Source of the DNA: Phoronis australis
Taxonomy: Eukaryota; Phoronida; Phoronidae
Length of the DNA: 64,000 bases
NCBI GenBank assembly: GCA_002633005.1
Contig: NMRA01000035.1
Coordinates: 715,498 to 779,497 of the forward strand
Reading direction: 5' to 3'
Of the stretch, positions 12,801-23,040 are shown piece by piece. Every line of letters starts with the position of its first letter. Position 1 is the stretch's first letter. Made by a program: the position numbers and the translations under genes. The notes under the pieces were generated by a model. The model saw only the letters and a list, made by a program, of their open reading frames with translations. It searched no databases and had not been told where the DNA came from.

Positions 12801-15800
12801 TATTCGGGGAAATACGACTTCAAGATTTTTTAAGCTACCACTGCAACCTGCTTCTGTTTGCAACACTTGACAAATTGTTCATGTTTCACTGAACATTTGA
12901 CCGTAATTATTCCTCTTGTTCACCGTTACCTTTCAACAAAATGGCCATTTACAATGGACTTGTAGAGAAATACACTGGTTGCCATATTTGCCATGTTTGT
13001 ACATAGCCATAAGTTTTAATGGCAATCTGTAAGGTTCTGTTCTGTTATCAGAGTTCATTACTGACATTTAACAAGATAATTAGGTTTACACTTGTCTTAA
13101 TTGCAGACAGCTTCCTTTAGTCACCAATACACAACAATATCAGGAAATCATGAAATATTTTTCCTTACAACCCAGTTGCCTCATGTACAGTGATGTGATA
13201 TGTATTTTACAGATTTTTATTGTTTTTTCCCGAAAAAGTGGGTATTCAACTAAAAACTAGTAGGGAAAATTTAAAGTGGCAAAAACCTATATTTCATCAA
13301 AGAAACTAAAAACTGTAGACCATTTACCATGGCAATCACTACATTGTGTTTTAATTTTAACCTTACAGTTTGTTATTCCTTGAGAACATGCAGCAAATAA
13401 AATGACATGCTATGGTGCTATGGTGAGTCAAGTTGTAGAACTTGGTTCTCAACAATAACAAACTGTCAGTTCTGCTGGATGCCAGAAATTGCACGATTGA
13501 GACAAAAGAACAATTTGAGAGCAATTATTTCATAAATATAACGCATCTCAACACAGAATTGTTCTTTGTATCTATAGGCGCCGTAAAAATGACATTAAGG
13601 TAGAAAGATTATCTATTCACTTTACTATCAAAAATTTTTACTTTAATGGAATTGAAGTCCCCACGGCAATTTCAAAGTAAATTTCTTGCTGAATTTGTTG
13701 ACTAAGACAGAAAACAAAGACTATAATAGAGATTCAAACCCGAGAGATTCACCCACTGTATATATTTGTTAGTATTACAAAACTAACTACTTTTCTATGC
13801 ATATAAGGCTGCCAAGCGTCAGATAACACATTACAGCAACTACTGAGTATCCTTAACAGAATAATCTGAAGCAGACTGTTAGTTAATAATCCTGTCCAAC
13901 ATAACTTCAAACGTAAGGTGTATAAACCAAATGTGAATTCACCGGCAAAGACCATCTGATGGTAATGAACTAGGTAAAGTATTTTTATTACAGGACTCAG
14001 CAAGAAGACACTTAATAGACACACTTACAAGTACCAGCACATCATTCCACTCTACAGTTTTGAGCGGGAGTACTTGACTCCATATCAAATGAATCTTTGA
14101 CGTGGTCCACTTTTAACATTCCACAGGGCCGGATCCAGGGTTCTTAAAAAGGTGGAGTCGGATCAAGGATTTTTCTAAAAGGGGGGTCCAAGTCAACAAT
14201 TTGAAAATTCTATATTTGATATCATTAAAATCAAGGGGAAGCGGAGGGTCTGGACCCCCTTGTCCCCTGGATCCACCTAAGTTCCACCTTTAACACTCAA
14301 TATGAACACAGGAACTAACTCTAAGAATGAAAACCACAGCAAACTATCATGCATTGCACCCAATACAAAAACGCACACACAAACACTGGTGAGTCCACGC
14401 TCAACATACCATAGCAGACATATGTGGTTGTGGTGGATATGGAAGGTTATTCTGAAACCAGTTGCCATGGTAATGAGAGAAATGCTGATGACTAAGGCAA
14501 TCATCAATCCTCATGAAGTTGTTTCAGACTTCATCAAATAATTTCTAACTGTTTGTTTAGACTTAAGCATTGATTGTGTATGAGGCATCTATTTTAAGCA
14601 GTTAAAAAATTAGCAAATCTTAAGTGTAAATCTGTTCATATAACAATAACAATGGCAATAATAATTATAATTTGTAAGATTAGTAACGTCCTTAGATATT
14701 TTAACTTAGAAGTTACAAAAATGATTAACTGATACGGATCCAATGTGATCCATAATTCACAAATTGCTGAGCTAAAAATCATGAGGTGAATGTTAATCCG
14801 AACATGGGGGCATAGCAATGAAATGTTTGAGATGCCGAGGGTGGGCGTTTACTTGAACGGATGATCAAGGAACTATATTGACATTGGACTTCAGGTGCAA
14901 GAGTCAATTAAAACATCGGTAGGTTATAAGCTGACAATGTAATAAGGGGCTTAGTGCCCAGAATAGAATGGAATGGATTGATCGCCCACAGTTATTAAGT
15001 TCAGTAGCATTACCCAGATTCCAGGCTCATTTTTTATGCAGTATATCTTTAAACATTCCAGTACCAACTTTATTATGCAAAATGCTTTCACTGTTCTTTG
15101 TACACAAATAAGATAATTTTAGAATGCGCATGTATCAAAAGAACCATTTCATTCCTCTTCCAGTTGAGTTCGCTAAATATTCTCTAATTAGGGACGGTGA
15201 AAAATTAATTAGTTTGCTTAAGTTCGGAGTTTGGCCCACCTTCTACGAATAGGCAATATTGGCCGGCTGTAAGTCAAGAATCCTCAGAAAACACGACAAA
15301 ATTACCCACTCTGTAGTTTGAAAACGCCTTGCTCGAAACTTCAAAAATATGGTGAACTTAGACATCAACCTTGCCCAAATTGCACAATCAAGATAATTCA
15401 ACATCGTTTTCAAAAATCAGGCACATTTTCGTGTCTCTCATTGATGTCGGGAAGGCAAAGAATTTCACATCAACAGGTATTTGTTCAGTTTATCAAACTT
15501 TCTCACGCCAAAGTTGCACCCCACAGCACAGCAGCAATACTTTGTTGGCATTTGAAGGACAAATAGAGAAATTCAACCGAGAAAAACTTGCAAAGAATCA
15601 GACAAATAACACGTGAAACTCCCATGGTATGAAAATGAGGCAGCAAATGTGCCTGACAGATGTTTACAGCATGGTGGGTAAATACAGCAAGATTCGAGTG
15701 TCGCTGTGTAATCCAGGATGTCCCAATTGGACAATTCTTTCCGTAAGTGTATTATATCATCCAAATAAGGCAAGGACCTGCTGAAAGTGACCGATTTTTT

Positions 15801-18745
15801 CTTATAGGTGGGTGAGCTATGGAATTTGTGGGCACTTGAATTCAGATGATACAGACATTCAAACTGACAAAGCCACTTATACGGAATTGTCGGTGACACA
15901 AATTGAGGGCAAGCAAGGACATTTAAAAGAGAAAATTTGGTATGCACATGGTGTGAAGGAGTGTGTTTCTGAAAGAATCGAATGTCAAAAGGGTGGACTG
16001 AGATTCAGCCAATCACATAAGTAGTCCAAGTTTCCCGACATTTGACAAGATCAACACAAACGACTTTGCCGATTAGATTTTTCTTTCAATTCTCAAGTAA
16101 GTTCAAGAAATAATTATTACTCTTCCATATCAATGCGTCTGAAAATTGTAATGAACCGCAATGAAAATTATTGATCTAGATTATAAGTTTATACAATATA
16201 TTATTATTATTATTAATATTAATGCTTTTGGAAAATTCTTCACCAAAGGTTGGCAATTAACTTAGTAAACAGCTGCCACTTTGCTCCTTTATAAAGAACG
16301 GTCAACAATGAAGAACGTTGTTAAACAATCAAACACGTCCAGCTCAATTAGCCATTTTTACAACTTACACATCATTATCATTAAAAATATCCTTATTGTT
16401 ATCATTATCATCATCATTATTATTACTATATATTCACTTATCAAGTGCTTATTCTTCAATTGCTTTATCAAAATGGATGCCTCATCCATACACAGATAAT
16501 GGTTAAGTCTAAATGTAGAATCATACGATATTTATTGATAAGGCACGGTATCAGGGAATTAACTTTTTAAGTAATACCGTTATCATTTCCATAATCGTTA
16601 CCGTTATAGTCTCCATAGTAATACCCATGTTAACAAATTATACGCAAGAAAGACAGAGCATTGATATGCAGCCACCGAGTGCATCACTAACAGCAATAAC
16701 ACAAAGGGTGATCTATATTTTGGGCATGTCCAAAGGAGGAATGAACACTAGACTAGAACTGCCACTAGGGAACTTAACAATGGTCGCATGTGGCGAAAAA
16801 TCAATGTCAGCTATGCAATCTTCAATAGGAAAACTTGTGTGAAACTTCCTGATGATTCCCAAAGCCAGATAAAGAAATAGAGGCACAAAACAGACAATAA
16901 AATGCTCAAATTGTCACTGGGGGAGCCCAGCATAGGTCGAATTCGTCTGAAAATGGACAAAATGCACACCTCTCCATAATTCAAGGACACCTGCCAAATT
17001 CAATCATAGTCCTTCAAAAAATTAGCAGATACAAAGGCAGACAGAAAAGGTCAAATTGCCGCAAGGGGCACAGCAGCAGTTGAATCCATTCAAAAGTTGG
17101 CGCATGCCGCACTCTTCATAATAGAAACCTAATCGAAAAATTTTCACAAAGATCCCTCATGAGGTTTGCGAGATAGAGAGGCAGATGTCATACAGAGATG
17201 GCAGCAATATGCACTCACATATGAATCTATTCACATATGAATGCACTCACATATGAACAATATGTAGGCGCTATTGTCTTCCAATAATGAAGAGAAACTA
17301 TTCCAACATTGCCGTACTTAGCCCAGTATAGTTTCATTTAGGCAAACAGTCTACTCAAAAGTAGAAAATGCAGTGCCTTAATCTAAATATAACATACAAT
17401 GTTATTTACTCGGCAAGTTTTCCTCAAAATTCCAACACGAATATAAACTCTAGGTACATTTCAACTTACCCCAAATCCCAGCTGCCCTGGGCCAGTGGGA
17501 TTTACTGAATATGGCAGACCTCCCGGGGGTCCTCCTCCATAAGGCTGGGGCATTCCACCGGGCTGGGGCATTCCACCGGGCTGGGGCATTCCACCAGGCT
17601 GGGGCATTCCACCCGGCTGGGGCATTCCCCCAGGCTGGGGCATTCCACCCTAAAAACAAAATATTTGCAATTATCATGTTACAACACATCAACTGGGTGA
17701 CACCTTTCTGAGTGACACATTCCATTCTATGGGAGTACCCCCCCCCAGATCAGCACCCCAACGTCACGTTTCTTAAAGACCTGCCACAGTGGTTCCTCCT
17801 GCAACAATACAGATCTAAATCACAAACATTTTTTAAGTCTAGTCTGCAAGCCACCTGTTGGCCATCACGTGACCTAATACAGATCTAAAGAACAACACAA
17901 TATGACGTCAAATATTTAAACTGCAGCTTTAAGAAGTAGCTATAAACCCGCCTCCTCTCAAAAAAACAAACTGATTAAAACGACTCACTGATCAAAAATG
18001 AGTACCAAACAGGCTCTAATTCAGATGCGGAGTGATTCAGGGCTTGCGAAGAAGCATAGATCATGGCTGCTAGAGAACAGGCTCAATAAGTAGCACCTTC
18101 GTGTAAACTGACAGGTTTAATATGCAAGCATGACCTTAAACAACGAGCTACCAGTTCTCACTAAGTCCAGATATCCCTACTTAGAATCCAAGTAGGGAAC
18201 AAGTGAAGACCACAGTGAGAGGTCAACATTAAAAGTTTGCCTTTTTAAGCACAAGTTGGGTTCATAGCGCCTCTAATCGTTTCTACGATCTTATGTTAAC
18301 TGGAGCATTATTTATATTGGAAATGTTGGTTGTGCTGATTTATTGTTTAATCTCCTAATGAGCAAAGCACAACTCACAGTGCCTACTTACCTTCTATACC
18401 AATGTGCATGATTCACCAAATAGTTTTTCCAATTCATGAAATCTTATACTTTTCATATCTTTGATGACTACAGAAACACAAAATTAAAACACTCTGGCAT
18501 TTATTTTTCCATGATTTTTCAATGATGCACTTCCATAGAAAAGTAATAAATTTGATTATAAATACCTGTTAAAAAACAGACAATTCGCTTTAAGAAAGTA
18601 CATCAAGAATACTTGTAGTCAAATTGCAATTTTATAATTATTTATCCTTAATAGTATACCTACCCCTGGGTAGCCAGGAAAGCTGCCACTAGTTGGTGGA
18701 TAGCCGGGACCTCCGGGTGCAGGATAACCACCCCATGACATGATG
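730..18745 (-). CDS. Annexin, A7/A11 type (partial gene, 9 coding exons plus one alternative)
   Basis: Annexins bind acidic phospholipid membranes in a calcium-dependent way; A7 and A11 types add a long Gly/Pro/Tyr tail used for self-association and partner binding. The coding exons are 18741-18664, 17649-17470, 11170-10999, 10305-10061, 9286-9205, 8539-8445, 4570-4457, 4167-4077 and then either 1130-1051 or 809-730. Every junction is GT-AG and all phases match, giving 379 codons. Codons 1-225 are the low-complexity tail. The core then begins, with KGLGTDEK (repeat I type II calcium loop), DLKSELGG (its acidic cap) and GLGTDED (repeat II loop). Repeats III and IV are outside the window. The closest recognisable relatives are vertebrate ANXA11 and ANXA7, judged from the tail and from repeat II wording such as DTSGHF; orthology to one of them is not claimed. 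A CAG acceptor directly 5' of the ATG exon implies an upstream non-coding exon that I could not place. Confidence 0.93.
1051..1130 (-). CDS. Annexin exon 9a (repeat II)
   Basis: An 80-nt exon with a CCTTTTTAG acceptor and a GTAAGTG donor. With the T from exon 8 it reads 27 residues, including [18 protein letters not shown], and ends in phase 0. The wording TLEQAI..DTSGHF is close to the equivalent stretch of vertebrate annexin A11, so this is probably the ancestral form and 9b the diverged copy. The acidic cap of the repeat II calcium site is Asp here and Glu in 9b. Confidence 0.9.
1131..4076 (-). other. Annexin intron 8
   Basis: A 2.9-kb intron. It holds a half copy of a dispersed repeat at about 3600-3790, in minus orientation, related to 34150-34505 and 38140-38345. 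Both strands were read for a third version of the 80-nt exon and none was found. No other feature is supported. Confidence 0.7.
3600..3790 (-). repeat. Half-unit of a dispersed palindromic repeat
   Basis: Reading the minus strand, the phrases TTGATGTTCTTGTTGG, GGAAAT and TTTTATGAGAGTAAAGG recur with few changes at 38215-38300 (plus) and in both arms of 34150-34505. This is a non-coding mobile or foldback repeat family. Confidence 0.6.
4077..4167 (-). CDS. Annexin exon 8 (start of repeat II)
   Basis: A 91-nt exon, phase 0 in and phase 1 out, with a TTTCAG acceptor and GTAAGT donor. It encodes [20 protein letters not shown] and then [10 protein letters not shown]. This is the type II calcium-binding loop and helices A-B of annexin repeat II. 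It leaves a single T, completed to Tyr by exon 9a or Phe by exon 9b. Confidence 0.93.
4191..4230. repeat. (TAG)n microsatellite
   Basis: About 13 GTA/TAG trinucleotides with one interruption (TAGAAG). It lies in annexin intron 7, just upstream of exon 8 in the transcript. Confidence 0.9.
4457..4570 (-). CDS. Annexin exon 7 (end of repeat I, linker to II)
   Basis: A 114-nt exon in phase 0 on both sides, encoding [18 protein letters not shown] and then [24 protein letters not shown](G/S)G carries the acidic cap of the repeat I calcium site. ALM.PP..YDA.EL..AM is the standard annexin join to repeat II. Confidence 0.94.
4837..5722. repeat. Allelic-looking duplicate, copy 1
   Basis: Matches 6497-7382 almost base for base, differing by scattered substitutions and small indels such as a 9-base difference near 5387-5405. 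See the finding on single-N joins. Confidence 0.8.
5723..6496. other. Unique block between the two duplicates
   Basis: It has a GC-rich segment at 5999-6090 containing two CTACTCGCCA phrases, and from 6158 a transposon fragment. The minus strand has a short frame with a Met at 5926 followed within 35 bases by GTAAGT, but nothing recognisable. Confidence 0.5.
6158..6490 (-). mobile_element. Truncated copy of the 31422-32851 DNA element
   Basis: It begins TACCGTATTCGCTCTAATAA, the terminal sequence of the element in the RPS24 intron. It then follows the reverse complement of about 32470-32851 with moderate divergence (shared phrases include the Ser/Gly-poor tract around AACTTTGTTGTTAAATTACG). 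It stops just before the N at 6507, so the far end is lost at a contig join. Confidence 0.65.
6497..7382. repeat. Allelic-looking duplicate, copy 2
   Basis: Second copy of 4837-5722, beginning 10 bases before the N at 6507. After 7382 the two diverge abruptly. Confidence 0.8.
8445..8539 (-). CDS. Annexin exon 6 (repeat I)
   Basis: A 95-nt exon, phase 1 to 0, with a TTGCAG acceptor and GTAAAC donor. It encodes [19 protein letters not shown] and then [12 protein letters not shown]. This is the rest of the repeat I calcium loop and its helices A-C. Confidence 0.94.
8540..9204 (-). other. Annexin intron 5
   Basis: A 665-bp intron. Nearly half of it is the foldback element at 8818-9111; nothing else is seen. 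Confidence 0.7.
8818..9111. mobile_element. Foldback (hairpin) element with 99-bp arms
   Basis: The left arm 8818-8916 is the imperfect reverse complement of the right arm 9013-9111 over its full length, for example TAGCTCTCGTCCACCATG against CCACCTGTGGTGGACGAAAG. A second inner inverted repeat (CACCCGATCATAGAT / ATCTACGATCGGGTG) lies between them. There is no coding capacity. The form is that of a MITE or other foldback element; no clear target-site duplication is visible. Confidence 0.85.
9205..9286 (-). CDS. Annexin exon 5 (entry to the core)
   Basis: An 82-nt exon, phase 0 to 1. It encodes [20 protein letters not shown] and then RKAMKGLG. The [16 protein letters not shown] pattern, completed by exon 6, is the hallmark opening of annexin repeat I. 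Confidence 0.94.
9287..10060 (-). other. Annexin intron 4
   Basis: A 774-bp AT-rich intron; no repeat or RNA gene seen. Confidence 0.5.
10061..10305 (-). CDS. Annexin exon 4 (Gly/Pro/Tyr-rich tail)
   Basis: A 245-nt exon, phase 1 to 0, with a TTTCAG acceptor and GTAAAT donor. It encodes a low-complexity tail with [25 protein letters not shown] and [11 protein letters not shown], ending [14 protein letters not shown]-type repeats are typical of the A7/A11 tail. Low-complexity Gly/Tyr/Pro tails of ANXA11 are known to phase separate; that this one does is inference. Confidence 0.93.
10386..10640. mobile_element. Inverted-repeat element with a tRNA-like core
   Basis: The ends are about 55-bp inverted repeats: 10386-10440 starts TTGCAAACATTTTTAA, and the reverse complement of the right end at about 10585-10640 starts TCGCAAACATTTTTAA. 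Between them lies a tRNA-like stretch with a box A-like AGTGGACTAG and a perfect box B, GGTTCGAGTCC (10528-10538), in a 5-bp T-stem. Acceptor-stem pairing is poor, so it is not a working tRNA. A lone end occurs at 17818-17880. It could be a SINE inserted in, or captured by, a MITE. Confidence 0.7.
10641..10998 (-). other. Remainder of annexin intron 3
   Basis: About 360 bp between the inverted-repeat element and exon 3; nothing seen. Confidence 0.5.
10999..11170 (-). CDS. Annexin exon 3 (Gly/Pro/Tyr-rich tail)
   Basis: A 172-nt exon, phase 0 to 1, with a TTTTAG acceptor and GTAATA donor. It encodes [20 protein letters not shown], then a run of [25 protein letters not shown] and GYPTSTS. The frame was set by continuity with exons 2 and 4. 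Confidence 0.92.
11171..17469 (-). other. Annexin intron 2 (6.3 kb)
   Basis: It holds a small inverted-repeat element at 14128-14279, a CAT/TTA-rich simple tract at about 16376-16437 and three CACATATGAA units near 17217-17255. Several frames of 80-124 codons occur (for example 15573-15947 minus) but show no domain, splice logic or codon pattern. No further tail exon could be supported. Confidence 0.6.
14128..14279. mobile_element. Small MITE-like repeat with GGATCCAGG ends
   Basis: The left end has GCCGGATCCAGGGTT and the right end has CCCCTGGATCCACC, an imperfect inverted pair, with runs of G and C between. A related end (CTAGATCCGCCACTGG) appears at 63915-63930. Termini of this kind are widespread in short non-autonomous DNA transposons. 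Confidence 0.55.
17470..17649 (-). CDS. Annexin exon 2 with six GGMPQP repeats
   Basis: A 180-nt exon, phase 0 on both sides. Codons 1-36 are six uninterrupted copies of the hexapeptide GGMPQP from an 18-bp tandem repeat, followed by [20 protein letters not shown] and LGFG. The donor is GTAAGT and the acceptor TTTTTAG. The repeat units are nearly identical in DNA, so copy number is likely to vary between alleles. Confidence 0.92.
17650..18663 (-). other. Annexin intron 1 (between coding exons 1 and 2)
   Basis: It has a C-rich run at 17738-17746 and a solo repeat end at 17818-17880. No other feature. Confidence 0.55.
17818..17880 (+). repeat. Solo end of the 10386-10640 element
   Basis: ACAAACATTTTTTAAGTC and CACCTGTTGGCCATCACGTG match the left end of the inverted-repeat/tRNA-like element at 10386-10440. 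No tRNA-like core follows. Confidence 0.7.
18664..18745 (-). CDS. Annexin first coding exon
   Basis: The ATG is at 18741-18739. It is preceded by CATC and a TTACAG acceptor, so this exon is internal in the transcript and a non-coding first exon lies upstream. It encodes 26 residues, [16 protein letters not shown] and then [10 protein letters not shown], and ends at a GTAGGT donor in phase 0. MS.(G)GYP openings are typical of A7/A11 annexins. Confidence 0.93.
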
Positions 18746-18888
18746 CTGTAATTACAAATGACAGTTTAAGGTGATATCATTGGCAACATTCTCTCGTCCG
18801 TCTATGTGCAATTCAGAAGTAATCTGTCTCCAGGATCTGTTTCATGAATATTCATTGGCTAATGACCTACCGTAAGTCAGAAATTTGG

Positions 18889-19260
18889 CCATGATACACT
18901 ACCACTTCACAATTATTGGTCACGATACACTACCACTTCACAATTATTGGTCACGATACACTACCACTTCACAATTATTGGTCATGATATACTACCACTT
19001 CACAATTATTGGTCATGATACACTACCACTACACAATTATTGGTCATGATACACTACCATTTCACAATTACTGGTCACGATACACTACCACTTCACAATC
19101 ATTGGTCACGATACACTACCACTTCACAATTATTGGTCACGATACACTACCACTTCACAATTATTGGTCATGATACACTACCACTTCACAATCATTGGTT
19201 ACGATACACTACCACTTCACAATTATAGGTCATGATACACTACCACTTCACAATTATTGA
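18889..19260. repeat. 31-bp tandem array, about 12 copies
   Basis: Units containing CTACCACTTCACAATTATTG repeat head to tail with a few substitutions (CACGAT/CATGAT, ATTATTGG/ATCATTGG). It sits about 150 bp upstream of the annexin ATG exon, in the 5' intron or promoter region. Frames that read through it reflect the repeat and are not genes. Confidence 0.92.
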
Positions 19261-20619
19261 ACAAAGGCTTAGCCATGTAATTATTAGCACATCACAGTCT
19301 AAAAATAAATCCGTACACAAAATATCTCAGAAAATCTCAAAGACTTTGTTCTTTTGGTGCACGTAACATGATCGCATCCAACATGCCTCAGTTTCGTGTT
19401 TAGACGTATAGTTGAAATGGTGCGAGATGATAAGGTGCAAGTAGCTCTACCTCAAAATCTGGTGACAAAAGTTGACACCATGGGGTCAGGTGCCTCAGGT
19501 CAACAGCTTCATGTAGTGTAAGCAGCAATGTTGATGAGTTTCCAATTTAAGATTTAATGACTACTTCACAAGAATAGAGGAGACACAAAAATATTCAGTT
19601 TTTAAGTCTAACTTCAATGGAATTTTGGTGTTTTAGATGTACCGGACTAACCAGATAGTCCTGGCAATTAACCTTAGTAAAATAAGATCACTCAAATGTA
19701 CGCTCGTTAAATGATAGGTGAAGCTGCATTTTGTGTCATGTTGCGTCACCGCGAAATGCCAGCACAAACAACAAAAGGCCGATAACATTTGTATTGAATA
19801 GGGGTCTGAATAGAGCACCATTGCGTATGGGTGTTATAAGCAGCTGTGATTCTCGCGGTGACGTTGACAAAAGCAAGCCTAACAGTGTGTTACGTGTGGC
19901 AATTTATAGCACTAGTGGGCTCAGAGCGATGCTCTTAACATAATGTAGGAACCAAGTTTACAGGTGTTACCATTCAAGACCTGTGCAATTACAATGGATC
20001 TTCACCTGTGCCTATACATGAAACTGGTGAGCATGAATCTATGCGTGTAGAATACTAGAGCAAATACAATTTTTTTGCAAAAAGAGCATCTATGAAATTT
20101 TGAATACCGGCATTCAGTGCCGAATAAACACAGCAAGTCATCTCATCCCATCAGCATTCAGCACTTCACAAACAAGTTGTACAAAAATCAGTTTGTTGTT
20201 CAAGCAGAGACCATTTTCATCATAACATATCGATAAACACTGACTGACCTCCAATGAAATGGGTTGCAGTTTCCAGGAGGCCTATGAACTTAAAACCCGC
20301 AACTGATTATCAGAGTCAATCCTGAGCAACAGGTTTGTTCGGGATTCCTTTCAATCCTTAATCGAAAAAGAACAACCACAAGTTCACCATCCTCCATCTG
20401 GACCCGAATGTACTTCCGAATGTTACCAACTTTGTGTTGTTTTTCTAGAACAAGAACTTTTGCATCCCAATACAGGATTTCCTGGTTTTGTTCAGCTTAT
20501 TTTCCATTTGGCAACCTAGGAATTTAGCCAGGTTGCATTTGGCGAGTTGATGTTATTGCCAACCGTCTAAGACCTGTGAGTGTGATACAATTTCTCAGCT
20601 CATAATTTGTTGAAAGTCA
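19261..20619. other. Upstream of annexin, nothing recognised
   Basis: The non-coding first exon and promoter of the annexin gene are expected here or further right, but I could not identify a start site or CpG-rich segment with confidence. Confidence 0.4.
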
Positions 20620-22719
20620 AACCTTTAAACCTCATCTATTTTAAACAGGGGCAGTGCAATTTTGTAATGTGAAAGGAAGTTCCTTCGCCTAAAATACAAA
20701 ACTAAAATATGACAGCAAAAATGCATATTTTCATGGAAGATTCTTTCTGGCTCTCTCTTGCGACCTGAAATTTGGATAGGCGAACTGAGATTTTTGTCAG
20801 CTCGTATCAAGTCACAAAATGCGACCTGGAATTTCCAACGAATGCGAGCTGAGTTTTTACACTTCTCGGCAGACACCTGACAAATGTAAAGCAACTCTTG
20901 TTAATCTGACCGTTATTTGGTTGTTGCCAAGTCCAAGTTCAAAAGAACACTAACCGAGACTTGTAAGTAAGTCGCGTGAACATGGGATATGCAGAATTGA
21001 TCTCGGACACGTTTCATTGGCTAACATTTTCGGCCACTTTTGCAAATTTCCAGATTCGCCGAAGAAAGTTTCGGGCCACTGCATAAGGAGTGATAAAACG
21101 TCACAAAACAACGGTGTTTCTTCTAATTCTTAAGCGATCAACATACCAAACTTTGTGGTGGACAAATTTGTTTATTGTTCGCATAAGATGTCCTTATTAC
21201 ATGTACCAAACATCCACGACAATATCCCTGTGGCAACGTTGTTAGACAATCATGACTTAGAGATGTGCGTCTCATTTTTATTGCATATTCAGTCAAAGTG
21301 AAAATGACAACCCTATTAATCGCCAAACGACGGTCACGCCTTTACTTACTTTCAGTTGCCAAGAAATTCTCAAACCGCTTTACTTGTTTCTGGGGCTACG
21401 TATGCGAAATAAGATTTGTCTTTCACAGGTTGCCAACATAAAGTGTAGGCCTACTCCAGCAATTCAGGTGCGTAAACTCGCGCGTGCGCACCACTTCAAA
21501 GCTGCACATCAAAAGACAACAGCGACAGTTCTAAATGAAAGAGTATACCGGCTTGGCTCTGTCTTATTTGAAAATGAACTCATAGATTCCCAGCCGTTGA
21601 AAAAGACCCGATGCCCCGGGACCGATATAATTCAGAACTGATATTTTCTTGTTCCGATATTTCCTGAGGTCGATGTTCTCTAAACCCTGTATTCTATGCT
21701 CGTAGCCAGCTATTGCAACTAAACAGGTACTAGATGCGAAATTGTGGTTAGCAAACTTTTTATTCTTCTCTTCATACACCTCCCCCCGGTAACTTTTCTC
21801 TCCCCGAACCACTGTCACCGTAAAATGTTCAGACTCCTATAGAAACAACTTTGTCCCGGCTGAAGCAGGCAGTTAAAAACAAAATTATTCCCGGTGGCTA
21901 AAAAGCATACAGTGTAGGTAGTAACGATATCCAGAAAGCCACCCTACTAGATGGAGTTTGCCTCGCAAAATCGTATTTTTATAACGTTTCTTACCATTGG
22001 TTTTAATATCTTATTACTGCAAACATTCAGCTTAACGACTGCGCTCATGCACAAGCCTACTCCCTACCTTTGAAGTGTTTCATAATAAGCGCGCACTGAT
22101 CTACTAAGAGTCCCCCTTACATTTTAAGAATTTCCAATTAAGCGCCCCAAATGGGTCATTCGGTTAGGGAATCGTTTCACGGATTTTTTTTCGACAGATG
22201 TTTTTCAAACGTCGAGTTAAATTGCAAAATTTGGGCTGCAAACAAAAAGTGGAAGGAATTTGCACTCCGAGTTAGTTTGAATCTTTAACAACTTTGATGA
22301 CAGCCAGTATCAGGTTAGACCTAGAAAAATCCTGAACACTTTTTCAACGGGCATTTTCTCCCTTTTCACATCGCAAACTTAGCTACTCGAATGCACGTTT
22401 CAGTTAGAGAGCACTAATTCAACTTTAACATCCGCAACTTGCCTTGGGCTCTAGAGCCTTTCAATAGCTGTCGTGAAGAACAGTAACACCGTACCTGCAT
22501 GAACGAAGTCAATTTTGCAATCTGAAATTAGTGAGTATTTACTGCTGCAGGTAAGAGCATAATCTAAACATTTTCTCGATGATCTAAAAAATCAATTTTG
22601 ACGTGTAAAAATGGCGGGAAAATTTTGCAACCTGGCGAGCTGGATTTTGAAAATGTGACCTGGGATTTTGGCTAGGTCGCAAAATGCGACCTGGCGATTT
22701 TAACAGCGTCAAGCTCTGA
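20620..22719. mobile_element. DNA transposon-like repeat, copy 1 (about 2 kb)
   Basis: From about 20835 to 22719 it matches 38996-40630 with scattered differences and indels (shared phrases include GAGTTTTTACACTTCTCGGC and GGGATTTTGGCTAGGTCGCA). The right end, read on the minus strand, starts TCAGAGCTTGACGC here and TCAGGGCTCGACGC in copy 2, the form of many DNA-transposon termini. There is no intact ORF. The left end is uncertain. Confidence 0.65.
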
Positions 22720-22739
22720 TTGTATTCCAAGACATGAAT

Positions 22740-23040
22740 TTGAAGTACCGGTATTCCTTAAGGATTGTATTGTCAAAGTCATAGAAATATGGTGTAAAAG
22801 GTCTTGTACGTGATAGCACTTTGTGGCATTGAATCTCATGCCCAAGTTACTAGCCCATATTTCTAGGTTCTTCAAATCTTTCTGTAGTTTGACTTTCAAG
22901 TGGTCTGTCTGTGATCTGATAGGCCGACATAAAACAATAGTCTGCGAACAATCTCACTTGAGAACTCACACGGTCTGGTAAATCTTTGATGGCAAAAGAA
23001 AAGTAGTAGGCCAACCACTATGCCCTGGAAGACACCCCAA
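22740..23040 (-). pseudogene. Decayed non-LTR reverse transcriptase fragment
   Basis: In shifting minus-strand frames this segment shows, in order, a VFQGI.VG..LF piece (family P-Q-G-S-V-L-G-P-L-L-F motif), IKDLPD, RLFADYC (catalytic F-A-D-D with the second Asp replaced) and then a LQKDLKNLEIWASNLGMRFN piece followed by KCYH. That order is characteristic of reverse transcriptases of non-LTR retrotransposons. Frameshifts and an in-frame stop show it is dead. Confidence 0.75.
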
